Positions 55,435 through 63,824 of a stretch of 64,000 nt of DNA are shown here, in pieces; the stretch's first letter is position 1; the number at the start of each line of letters is the position of its first letter. A program made the translations under genes and the position numbers. The DNA comes from Halarcobacter sp. (GTDB lineage: Bacteria > Campylobacterota > Campylobacteria > Campylobacterales > Arcobacteraceae), in the NCBI RefSeq assembly GCF_963675975.1, contig NZ_OY780939.1, positions 1,798,001-1,862,000 on the forward strand, read 5' to 3'. The notes beneath the pieces were generated by a model. The model was not told the origin of the DNA and did no database searches. It saw nothing but the letters and a program-made list of their open reading frames with translations.

Positions 55435-55443
55435 GGTTTTAAT

Positions 55444-56124
55444 ATGAACAAAGAGCAATTATCACAGTTAAACAATTATTCTATTTTATGTGTTGAAGAT
55501 GAAGATGGAATTAGAAAAAGATTAGTAAATACTCTAAAATATTACTTTGATGATGTATTAGAAGCAAGTAATGGAAATGATGGATATGATTTATACTTAG
55601 AATATAAACCAGATATCATTTTAAGTGATATTGAGATGCCTGGCAAAAATGGTGTTGAGATGGTTAAAAAAATTAGAAATGAAGATATTGATACTATTTT
55701 GATTATGGTAACAGCCTATTCAAATGAAGAATACCTTTTAGATTTAATTAATTTAAATATTAATCACTATATATTAAAACCTATAAATTCTGAAAACCTT
55801 TTTAATGGTATTATTAAAGCTTTAGGGGAAAGATTAACTACAAACTTGAACTTTTCTGATGAATGTTATTTTGATATTCAAAAATATGAACTTATTTTTA
55901 ATAATGAAATTATAGGTTTACGAAAAAGAGATAAAGAGTTTCTACTTTTACTTTATAAAAATAAAAACCAAATATTAACTTATGATTTAATAGATGAATA
56001 TATCTGGAAAGATAAAACTATGAGTATGAGTGCTTTAAAAACCTTTATTAAAGAGTTAAGACAAAAACTACCAATAGATTTAATTAAAAATGTACCTCAA
56101 ATGGGATATAAACTGAATATCTAA
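55444..56124 (+). CDS. OmpR-family response regulator
   Basis: A 226-residue regulator. The receiver domain has acidic residues EDED (near 18), phosphoacceptor Asp62 in ILSDIEMPGKNG, Thr in VTAYS and Lys in YILKPIN. The C-terminal winged helix (residues 135-226) has the Trans_reg_C pattern FDIQKYELIF, LRKRDKEFLLLL, and VPQMGYKLNI. It is paired with the Cache kinase and directly precedes dctP, whose promoter region carries the same 23-bp site as the kinase promoter. Confidence 0.94.
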   Translation: MNKEQLSQLNNYSILCVEDEDGIRKRLVNTLKYYFDDVLEASNGNDGYDLYLEYKPDIILSDIEMPGKNGVEMVKKIRNEDIDTILIMVTAYSNEEYLLDLINLNINHYILKPINSENLFNGIIKALGERLTTNLNFSDECYFDIQKYELIFNNEIIGLRKRDKEFLLLLYKNKNQILTYDLIDEYIWKDKTMSMSALKTFIKELRQKLPIDLIKNVPQMGYKLNI

Positions 56125-56147
56125 AAAAACTCACCCTTTTCTCACTT
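56125..56147 (+). promoter_or_regulatory. Conserved 23-bp site upstream of dctP (copy 2)
   Basis: AAAAACTCAC, three pyrimidines, TTTC, one base, CACTT: same layout as copy 1 before the kinase gene. It starts immediately after the response-regulator stop codon and ends 41 bp before the dctP ATG. A TATAGATAAT stretch just downstream (56150-56159) could be the -10 region. Confidence 0.6.
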
Positions 56148-56187
56148 TGTATAGATAATCTTCTTTTATTAATTTAAAGGAGAAATA

Positions 56188-57144
56188 ATGTTAAGAAAAA
56201 GTTTACTTGTAGTTGGATTAGCAGCATCGCTAATGGCATCTAATGTAAAAATGGATTTAAATGCAAAATATGGTGCAAATAACTTCCATACAATTGGAGC
56301 AGAAAAGTTTGCCAATTTAGTAAGAAAATATACTGATGGTAGTGTAGAGATTACTGTTCATGCTGGTTCATCTTTAATAAAAGGTAACCCTCTTAAAGCA
56401 GTAAAAGATGGAACTGTGGCAATGACTGATATGTTTATACCTTTTACTTCAGGTGGAGGAAAAGTATTTGGTATTTCTGCCTTACCATTTATTGCTAATT
56501 CTTATGATGATGCATATAAATTGTATCAAATTTCAAAACCAGCATATGAAAAAACAGCTAAAAAATGGAATCAAAAACTACTTTATAGTGTATCTTGGCC
56601 ACCATCTGGATTTTATTCAAAAAAGGCTATGACTTCAATTGAAGATTTTAAAGGAAGTAAGACAAGAACTTATGATAAAAACTCAGCAGAATTTGTAAAT
56701 AGTGCAGGGGGAAATGCAGTTGCTTTACCTTGGGGAGAGGTTTATTCATCACTTAGAACAGGAATGGTTGATTCTGTTATTACATCATCTGCTTCGGGAA
56801 AAGATGGTAAATTTTGGGAAGTATTATCTGATTTTACAAAAATAAGTTATGCATATCCATTGCAAGCAGTTACTATAAATCTTGATTATTGGAATAGTTT
56901 AGATAAAACACAACAAAAAGCTATGTTAAAAGCAGCATCAGAGATTGAAAAAGCTCAATGGGAAGCTTCTAAAGAAGAAGATAGAGTTGCTTTAGAAACA
57001 TTAGTTAAAAATGGTATGAATGTAAACGAAGCATCACCAGAGCTTAAAAAAGAGCTTGACAAAATTGCAGATGAGATGTTATCTAAGTATTTAGAAGATG
57101 CTAACTCTCAAATTAAAAAGATTTTTGAAGAATATAGAAAGTAA
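56188..57144 (+). CDS. dctP: TRAP transporter solute-binding protein DctP
   Basis: A 318-residue periplasmic receptor with a signal peptide (cleavage after LMA near residue 17). The DctP fold is shown by AEKFANLVRKYTDGSVEITVH, LPFIANSYDDAYKL, and the ligand-binding region DFKGSKTRTYD with the conserved carboxylate-clamping Arg160, then ALPWGEVYSSLRTGMVDSV. The conserved Arg indicates an organic acid ligand. Linkage to pxpABC points to 5-oxoproline, and Bordetella DctP6/DctP7 are known pyroglutamate binders. AAAGGAG precedes the ATG. Confidence 0.93.
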   Translation: MLRKSLLVVGLAASLMASNVKMDLNAKYGANNFHTIGAEKFANLVRKYTDGSVEITVHAGSSLIKGNPLKAVKDGTVAMTDMFIPFTSGGGKVFGISALPFIANSYDDAYKLYQISKPAYEKTAKKWNQKLLYSVSWPPSGFYSKKAMTSIEDFKGSKTRTYDKNSAEFVNSAGGNAVALPWGEVYSSLRTGMVDSVITSSASGKDGKFWEVLSDFTKISYAYPLQAVTINLDYWNSLDKTQQKAMLKAASEIEKAQWEASKEEDRVALETLVKNGMNVNEASPELKKELDKIADEMLSKYLEDANSQIKKIFEEYRK

Positions 57145-57149
57145 TCTTT

Positions 57150-57632
57150 ATGAAACTTTTTTTAAACATTACAGATAGGCTTTGCAAAGGTGGAGCCTAT
57201 CTTTCTGGATTACTTTTAGTTGGATTAGTAGTACTAATCTTAATCGAGATATTTTTAAGATACTTCTTTGATACATCTACAATGATTGCAGATGAATATA
57301 GTGGATATTTGTATTTAGCTTCAATCTTTTTAGGTTTGGCATATACTTTTTTAAAAGATGGGCATATTAGAATAAATATTATAACTTCAAGATTAGGTGA
57401 TAAAACAAATAGTGTTATTGATAAAATTGCAGGAATAATAACTTTAGCTGTACTATTTTTTATCTTATATAGAACAATACTTTTTACTTACGATTCATAC
57501 GATTTAGAGATGTTATCTGAAGCTGTTTCTGAAACGCCATTATATTTAACTCAAATAGTAATGCCAATAGGGATTACACTTTTTATTTTTGCAACTATTG
57601 CATTTATTTTTAAAGGATTTAGAAATGATTAG
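57150..57632 (+). CDS. dctQ: TRAP transporter small membrane subunit DctQ
   Basis: A 160-residue protein with four transmembrane helices and the family pattern EIFLRYFFDTSTMIADEYSGYLYLASIFLGLAY. It forms the permease with DctM. The ATG is 5 bp after dctP, and its end overlaps dctM by 8 bp. Confidence 0.92.
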   Translation: MKLFLNITDRLCKGGAYLSGLLLVGLVVLILIEIFLRYFFDTSTMIADEYSGYLYLASIFLGLAYTFLKDGHIRINIITSRLGDKTNSVIDKIAGIITLAVLFFILYRTILFTYDSYDLEMLSEAVSETPLYLTQIVMPIGITLFIFATIAFIFKGFRND

Positions 57633-58959
57633 TGATCCATTGGTATTATCAGTTATTATTTTAGTAGTGATGTTTTCATTACTATTGTCTTCTATTTGGA
57701 TTGGAATATCTTTAATTCTTACAGGTATAATTGGGATGCTTTTATTTGAACATAATCTTCCACCTGTAATTAGCATATATGATAAAATAGGAGATTTATT
57801 AGCTGCATCTTTGTATGATGCTTTAAATTCATGGTCATTAGCCGCTTTACCAATGTTTATTCTAATGGGTGAAATTTTATACAAGTCTTCAATCTCAACA
57901 AGATTATTAAATGGTTTAAAACCTTGGCTTAGTTATATTCCAGGTGGATTACTTCATGTAAATGTTGCAGCATGTTCTCTTTTTGCAGCAGTATCAGGTT
58001 CAAGTGCAGCTACAACCGCGACAGTTGGAAAAATAACCCTTGATGAACTTAAAAAAAGAGGTTATTCAAAATCAATAGCAATGGGTTCTTTAGCTGGGGC
58101 TGGTACTTTAGGTTTTTTAATTCCACCATCTCTTATAATGATTATTTATGGTGTATTAGCCGATACATCTATTGGTAAACTGTTTATTGCTGGGATTTTA
58201 CCAGGACTGATGCTTGCAACTTTTTATTCTATTTATATTATGGTTATATCAAAAATAGATAAGAGTGTAGAACCAGAGATAAAAGAAAATTTTACCTTAA
58301 AACAAAAAATAGATTCAATAAAAGATTTAGCACCTATATTATCTTTGATTACTGTTATTTTAGGTTCTATTTATGGCGGTATTGCAACTCCAACTGAAGC
58401 TGCTGCTTTAGGTGTTTTAGGTTCTATTATTTTGGCAATTTATTTTAAAAGCTTTAATTTTGAGGTATTTAAAAATGCAATATTAAATACAATAAAAACT
58501 TCATCAATGATTAGTTTTATAATTGCTGGAGCAGTTTTTTTATCTCAAGTTATTGGCTTCTTAGGAATAGCAAGAGCTATGAGTGAGTTTATTACAGGAC
58601 TTGGACTAAGCCCTTTAGTATTGATTTTATTAATAGGTCTTATGTATATTGTATTAGGGATGATTTTAGAAGGTGTTTCTATTGTTGTAATGACTCTTCC
58701 AATTGTATTACCAATTGTTGTTTTAGCTGGATTTGACCCACTTTGGTTTGGTGTATTTTTAGTATTTATGGTAGAGATGGCACAAATAACACCTCCTGTA
58801 GGTTTTTCTCTCTTTGTGATTCAAAGTATTTCAAAGGAAAAAATAGAAGTAATTCTTAAAGCTACTTTTCCATTTTTTGTTATGATGATTGTAACAGTTG
58901 CATTGATTACTTTCTTTCCTGAAATCGTACACTATTTACCAAATCAGATGATTAAATAG
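57625..58959 (+). CDS. dctM: TRAP transporter large membrane subunit DctM
   Basis: A 444-residue Na+-coupled permease subunit with about eleven to twelve hydrophobic segments. DctM features visible are LAALPMFILMGEILYKS, the SGSSAATTATVGKI motif near 132, GTLGFLIPPSLIMIIYG, and GGIATPTEAAALGVLG. The ATG at 57625 (AAAGGA 7 bases upstream) is preferred to the upstream extension at 57589. It overlaps dctQ by 8 bp and precedes pxpA by 46 bp. Confidence 0.95.
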   Translation: MISDPLVLSVIILVVMFSLLLSSIWIGISLILTGIIGMLLFEHNLPPVISIYDKIGDLLAASLYDALNSWSLAALPMFILMGEILYKSSISTRLLNGLKPWLSYIPGGLLHVNVAACSLFAAVSGSSAATTATVGKITLDELKKRGYSKSIAMGSLAGAGTLGFLIPPSLIMIIYGVLADTSIGKLFIAGILPGLMLATFYSIYIMVISKIDKSVEPEIKENFTLKQKIDSIKDLAPILSLITVILGSIYGGIATPTEAAALGVLGSIILAIYFKSFNFEVFKNAILNTIKTSSMISFIIAGAVFLSQVIGFLGIARAMSEFITGLGLSPLVLILLIGLMYIVLGMILEGVSIVVMTLPIVLPIVVLAGFDPLWFGVFLVFMVEMAQITPPVGFSLFVIQSISKEKIEVILKATFPFFVMMIVTVALITFFPEIVHYLPNQMIK

Positions 58960-59005
58960 TAGTAATATGGTAAAATAAAGGATATTATTGATGCAAGGTA
59001 ATGAA

Positions 59006-59737
59006 ATGATTAGATTAAATTGTGATATGGGTGAAAGTTTTGGTATCTGGAAAATGGGTGCTGATGAACATATTATGCCTTATATTTCACTAGCAAATTT
59101 AGCTTGTGGTTTTCATGCTTCTGATGCTGTTACAATGAATAGATCAGTTGAACTAGCAAAAAAATACAATGTTACAATTGGAGCTCATCCCTCATATCAA
59201 GATTTAGTTGGTTTTGGTAGAAGAAGTATGAGTTGCTCTTTAGAAGAGATAAAATCAAAAGTTCTTTATCAAATAGGAGCTTTATACTCTTTTTGTAAAG
59301 CTCATGGAACAACTGTATCTTATGTAAAGCCTCATGGGGCTTTATATAATGATATGATGAGAGATCAAAATATTTTCAAAGCTGTTCTTAGTGCAATCTC
59401 TTCATTTGATAAAAATATTAAATTGATGATTTTATCAAACCCAGATAATGAAGCTTTTGAATATACAGCTAAGATGTATAATATAGCTTTGATTTATGAA
59501 GTGTTTGCTGATAGAAATTACAATGATGATGGAAGTTTAGTTTCAAGGATGCTTCCTAATGCTGTAATAACAGATGAATTAGAAGTGATGCAAAGAGTTA
59601 AAACTTTAAAAGAGTATGGTTATATTGAAAGTGTAAATGGAAAAAGACTATATATAAAAGCTGACACAATTTGTGTTCACGGTGATGGTGAAAATGCTTT
59701 ATCTTTTATTCAAGCACTTTATAAAGTATTAAATTAA
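59006..59737 (+). CDS. pxpA: 5-Oxoprolinase subunit A
   Basis: A 243-residue LamB/YcsF-family enzyme. Together with PxpB and PxpC it hydrolyses 5-oxoproline to glutamate with ATP. Conserved motifs: NCDMGESFG, NLACGFHASD, GAHPSYQD and KPHGALYN. The ATG at 59006 with AAGG 7 bases upstream is preferred to nearby upstream starts (58988 TTG, 58991 ATG). Its stop shares a base with the pxpB start. Confidence 0.95.
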   Translation: MIRLNCDMGESFGIWKMGADEHIMPYISLANLACGFHASDAVTMNRSVELAKKYNVTIGAHPSYQDLVGFGRRSMSCSLEEIKSKVLYQIGALYSFCKAHGTTVSYVKPHGALYNDMMRDQNIFKAVLSAISSFDKNIKLMILSNPDNEAFEYTAKMYNIALIYEVFADRNYNDDGSLVSRMLPNAVITDELEVMQRVKTLKEYGYIESVNGKRLYIKADTICVHGDGENALSFIQALYKVLN

Positions 59738-60414
59738 TGACTGTAGAAATAGCATCTGTAGATTCTGTAATTATTTATTTTAGTAATACTATCTCAAAAC
59801 AAAGTTCTTTAGAAGTAAAAGCAGCCTACAAAGTTTTAAAAGAGTTTAAAGGAAAAGGTTTAATAGAACTTATTCCCTCTTATACCTCTTTATTAGTCAC
59901 TTATGATATATTTTATTATGATTTTGAATCAATAAAAAGTTTTTTAAATAGCAAATTAAGCTCTTTAGAAGATTATAAAGAGGATGAAACAAATATCATA
60001 ACAATTGATGTATATTATGATGAAGAGGTTGGCTTTGATTTACAAAGAGTTGCCCAAAAATCAAATTTAAGTATTGATGAGGTTATTGAACTTCATAGTT
60101 CAAAAATTTATGATGTTTATGCAATAGGCTTTTTACCAGGGTTTGCATATTTAGCTTCTCTTGATGAGAGAATAAAAACTTCAAGATTAGAAACTCCTAG
60201 AAAAAAAATACCAAAAGGAAGTGTAGCTATTGCAGATACACAAACAGCTATTTATCCAAAAGATAGTCCTGGAGGATGGAATATTTTAGGTAGAACTGCT
60301 TTTGAACTTTTTGATAAAAATTTAAAAGAGTTATCTCCTATCTCAATAGAATCAAAAATAAAATTTAATCCAATTTCAAAAGAAGAGTTTCTTTCTCAAG
60401 GTGGTAACATATGA
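59737..60414 (+). CDS. pxpB: 5-Oxoprolinase subunit B
   Basis: A 225-residue KipI/PxpB (allophanate hydrolase subunit 1-like) protein with the motifs IGFLPGFAYL, RKKIPKGSVAIA and YPKDSPGGWNILGRT. It forms a complex with PxpC and delivers ATP-dependent ring opening of 5-oxoproline. It overlaps pxpA by one base and pxpC by 4 bp. Confidence 0.95.
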   Translation: MTVEIASVDSVIIYFSNTISKQSSLEVKAAYKVLKEFKGKGLIELIPSYTSLLVTYDIFYYDFESIKSFLNSKLSSLEDYKEDETNIITIDVYYDEEVGFDLQRVAQKSNLSIDEVIELHSSKIYDVYAIGFLPGFAYLASLDERIKTSRLETPRKKIPKGSVAIADTQTAIYPKDSPGGWNILGRTAFELFDKNLKELSPISIESKIKFNPISKEEFLSQGGNI

Positions 60415-61325
60415 TAGGTTTTGAAGTTATAAAAGCTGGAGTTTTTAGCTTAATTGAAGATATTGGCCGAATATCATATATGCATTTAGGAGTTGCAAGT
60501 TCAGGTTTTCTTGATGAATTTGCCGCTTTAAAAGCTCATAAACTATTAGATAATAATATAAATTCAAACTTATTAGAAATTGCCTTTGCTGGAGTAAAAT
60601 TAAAAGCTACAGCAGATACAATGATAAGTATAACTGGAGCTAGATGTGAGTTTAAAATAAATGGTTTTGAGAAAGCTATTTGGCAAACACACTATATCAA
60701 AAAAGGTGATCTATTAGAAGTAGGGAAGTTACTTAGTGGTCAAAGGATTTATTTGGCTGTAAAAGGTGGCTTTGATATTAAAAAACATTTGGGTAGCAGT
60801 TCTGTTACAATAAAAGAGAATCTTGGTGGTTTAAATGGAACTCAACTTAAAAATAATGATTTTTTGCCCTTTAAAGAGTATAAAAGATATATTCCTAAAA
60901 GATTAAAAAAAGAGTATATTCCAAGTTATGAAACAACATTAACGCTAAGGGTAATCTTATCATATCAAGAGAACTCTTTTTCAAAAGTGCAAAAAGATAA
61001 ATTTTTTAATTCTACATATACTATTACCCCTGATTTTAACAGAATGGCTTGTAAATTGAGTGGTGAAAAAATAGAATCCTCTTTAGATGGAATAATCTCA
61101 GAAGGGATAGCCTTTGGAGCAATTCAAATCCCAAAAGATGGGCAACCAATTATTTTATTAAAAGAGAGACAAACAATAGGTGGTTATCCAAAAATTGGTT
61201 CAGTTTTTAGTATTGATTGTTTTAAATTAGCACAAATGAAAGCAGGGCAAAAAATAAACTTTGAACAAATAGGTATAAAAGAAGCACAAGAAAAACTAAA
61301 AAAGTTTTATTCTAGTTTTCACTAG
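60411..61325 (+). CDS. pxpC: 5-Oxoprolinase subunit C
   Basis: A 304-residue KipA/PxpC (allophanate hydrolase subunit 2-like) protein. Family features include VFSLIEDIGR, MHLGVASSGFLDEFAALKAHKLLDN, and the C-terminal GIISEGIAFGAIQIPKDGQPIILLKERQTIGGYPKI. It ends the dctPQM-pxpABC unit and its 3' end overlaps the convergent GGDEF-like gene by 14 bp. Confidence 0.95.
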   Translation: MIGFEVIKAGVFSLIEDIGRISYMHLGVASSGFLDEFAALKAHKLLDNNINSNLLEIAFAGVKLKATADTMISITGARCEFKINGFEKAIWQTHYIKKGDLLEVGKLLSGQRIYLAVKGGFDIKKHLGSSSVTIKENLGGLNGTQLKNNDFLPFKEYKRYIPKRLKKEYIPSYETTLTLRVILSYQENSFSKVQKDKFFNSTYTITPDFNRMACKLSGEKIESSLDGIISEGIAFGAIQIPKDGQPIILLKERQTIGGYPKIGSVFSIDCFKLAQMKAGQKINFEQIGIKEAQEKLKKFYSSFH

Positions 61326-62115
61326 TTGTCTCTTTCATTAGTTTTTCTAAAACATTATGAAAAGTTTGTTCTTTTTTTACCTCTTTTATTGCATATTCAA
61401 AAGTTGGCTTTATCATTATTCCAGAGTTACTTTTTAAAATTGTTTCAAATAACATATTGAAAACTAGATTTAACATTGTATTTATCTGATTAATATCATT
61501 TTCTTCGAATACTATAATAAATTTATTAGTTAAATATCTAACAAATTTAAATTTTAAATCTTCTTCTTCTAATCTAGTGCTAATAAAGCTAGAGATATAC
61601 ATTAGAAGATTGTCTGCTATTAATTTATTATATGTTTTTGAAATATATTCATAATCTCTAACATCTATAAGAGTTACAATAGCATCCTCTTTAAAGCCTA
61701 GTTTTTCATTTAAATAGTTTTGATATAACCATTTTTTATTATATGTTTTTGTTAAATAATCTTTATAAACATTATCTGTAATAGACTCTAGTTCTTTTTT
61801 TAAGTTTAATATTTGATTATAAAGAGATTTTAATAGGGAAGAGTCATTAGATTCTATAGCTTTTTCAGCTTCTTTTGTGATACTTGCAGCACTATCAATA
61901 GTTTTTACTGCATCATTTATATAAGAGTTAATTTCATTATATTCTTTAAATATTAATTTATTTAATTCTTTTTCAAAGTTTTCACTTCCAATATCTAAAT
62001 CTATATTTTTAGCATTTTTATCAAAGCATTGAAAATAACAAGATGGTAAAATTATTTCATTAGATAAAAGTTCATTTATCGTAGAATCTGTTATCTCTTT
62101 TAATTTAGCTTTCAT
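61312..62115 (-). CDS. Degenerate GGDEF-domain protein
   Basis: A 267-residue cytosolic protein with a helical N-terminal half (residues 1-120, with a coiled coil) and a C-terminal GGDEF fold that has lost the catalytic motif: the GGDEF position reads LTNKF in RYLTNKFIIVFEE. The DxLT signature is KDYLTKTYNKKWLYQ. It cannot be a classical cyclase and may be a c-di-GMP or protein-binding partner. Its start overlaps the preceding EAL gene by 11 bp, so the two are translated together. Confidence 0.75.
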   Translation of the reverse strand: MKAKLKEITDSTINELLSNEIILPSCYFQCFDKNAKNIDLDIGSENFEKELNKLIFKEYNEINSYINDAVKTIDSAASITKEAEKAIESNDSSLLKSLYNQILNLKKELESITDNVYKDYLTKTYNKKWLYQNYLNEKLGFKEDAIVTLIDVRDYEYISKTYNKLIADNLLMYISSFISTRLEEEDLKFKFVRYLTNKFIIVFEENDINQINTMLNLVFNMLFETILKSNSGIMIKPTFEYAIKEVKKEQTFHNVLEKLMKETTSEN

Positions 62116-63334
62116 TAATACCTTTCATTAATATATCAATTTTTTCTGGTTTACCAATATAATAACCTTGTGAATAATCTATATCTAAAGATTTAACATA
62201 TCTATAAATTTTTAAATCACTCACAAACTCAGCAACAACTTTAATATTTTGTTCTTTACAAAATTGAACAATACTTTTTACTAGGTTATAATATACGTCA
62301 ACATCAATCTTTTTTATTAAACTTCCATCAAGTTTGATATAGTCTGTATTGATATTTAAAATATGCTCATAATTTGAAAAACCACTTCCAAAATCATCTA
62401 TGGCAATCTTTACATCAAATGCTTTTAAATCGTTAATAAAATCATTAACCAAATAGTAATTACTGATTTTTTTACTCTCTAATATCTCAATTGTTAAGTA
62501 TTTGCCTACATTACTGCTTTTTATATTGTCTATAATGATATTTTTCATAGTTGGATTTAAAATATCACTATAATCAAGATTTATACTAACTTCAATCTCA
62601 TATTTTTTAATATATTTAATTACTTTTAATATAAGAATTTCCATCATTTTATTAAAGAGTCGATATTTTCTTGCTTTTTCAATAAAAGCTTGAGGCATGA
62701 TGATATTTCCCTCTTTATCATATATTCTCATTAAAGCTTCATATTTAACTATTTTAGATGTTTTATTATCTTGTATTGCTTGAAAATAAGGTTCAACAGT
62801 TTTATTCTTTATATTTCTATGTAAAGTTGTTAATAGCTCTTCGTTTATAAAATGGTTTTTATACAGTTTTGAATCATAATACATAAAGTGTATGTAATTC
62901 ATTTTTGCATTTTGTAAAGCTCTTTCTGCATAAATTAATAAATCTTTATCTTTACCTTTAGCACAACCAATTGTAACATCAATATCAATAGCGTTTTTTG
63001 TATTTATAAGAAAAAATTGTGAACTCATGATATTGTTAAAAATAATATTTTTAACTTCCATAATATCCATCTCAACTAACTCATCATAAATGGTAATAGT
63101 AAAGACATCAACATGTTCATTTTTTATCTCAATACAGATATTTTTTTTTAGAAAAAAAGATATCTCTTTTTTTACTTTATTTTTAAGCAATTTATACAAT
63201 TGAGATAAGATAAAGTCACCATTTTTAAATCCATAAAATGCATTTAAATCTTTCATATAAAGTACATCAACTATAAATATAGTTTTAGTGTTGTTCTTGT
63301 AAAAATGTTTGCAAAACCTCTGAAATAAGGACAT
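62105..63334 (-). CDS. EAL-domain c-di-GMP phosphodiesterase with degenerate GGDEF
   Basis: A 409-residue cytosolic protein. The N-terminal GGDEF-like domain (residues 1-155) has lost its signature (HVDVF in place of GGDEF). The EAL domain (165-409) keeps YEALMR, NLDY, EILES, DDFGSGFSN, the KLDG lysine and AEFVSD, so phosphodiesterase activity is plausible; the Gln in DYSQGYYIGKP is also present. It is coupled by an 11-bp overlap to the degenerate GGDEF protein downstream. The ATG at 63334 has AAGG upstream. Confidence 0.87.
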   Translation of the reverse strand: MSLFQRFCKHFYKNNTKTIFIVDVLYMKDLNAFYGFKNGDFILSQLYKLLKNKVKKEISFFLKKNICIEIKNEHVDVFTITIYDELVEMDIMEVKNIIFNNIMSSQFFLINTKNAIDIDVTIGCAKGKDKDLLIYAERALQNAKMNYIHFMYYDSKLYKNHFINEELLTTLHRNIKNKTVEPYFQAIQDNKTSKIVKYEALMRIYDKEGNIIMPQAFIEKARKYRLFNKMMEILILKVIKYIKKYEIEVSINLDYSDILNPTMKNIIIDNIKSSNVGKYLTIEILESKKISNYYLVNDFINDLKAFDVKIAIDDFGSGFSNYEHILNINTDYIKLDGSLIKKIDVDVYYNLVKSIVQFCKEQNIKVVAEFVSDLKIYRYVKSLDIDYSQGYYIGKPEKIDILMKGINES

Positions 63335-63824
63335 TTTATACCTTCTTTATATTCAATAAACTCAGTATAAGTAATTTAATCTTAAGAAATGTATATATTA
63401 ATGAAAGGAAGATTTAAATTTTTAAAAAAATTGTATAAAAAATATTATAGGGTATACAGATTGTATAAAAAAACAAAATTTAAAAATATTTTGATAAAAT
63501 TTCGTAAAATAATTTTGTTAAATTTTAATAAAATAGTATCATACAAATAAAATATTTTGATAATACTATTTGTTTCTTAAATATTTAATATTTTAATTTT
63601 TTTATAAATAAATATTGATAAAAGATGCTAAAATGGAATTTTATTATTTTAAAATATGATAAAGTGTTAAAATAGATATTTTATAAGCTTAGATATTATC
63701 ATTATAATTAATTATAATAATAGTTATGTTTTTTAATATTTGTATATAAAAGTATATATTTTATTTAGATATTTTGTTATAGAAAATAATTTTTTGAAAT
63801 TTATTAATACAATTAAGGTTAGGT
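63335..63824. other. Gene-free, very AT-rich region with short repeats
   Basis: No supported gene was found in these 490 bases. The stretch contains ATTGTATAAAAAA twice (63430-63442 and 63460-63472, 30 bp apart), AAATATTTTGATAA twice (63484-63497 and 63550-63563), and two related GATAAA..TG(C/T)TAAAAT segments near 63620 and 63658. It must hold the promoters of the divergent EAL and DedA genes. No DnaA-box cluster, tRNA or CRISPR spacing was seen. Confidence 0.6.

Noticed and set aside
63430-63680. AT-rich repeat region considered as a replication origin
   Set aside because: No DnaA-box cluster and no dnaA, dnaN or gidA nearby.
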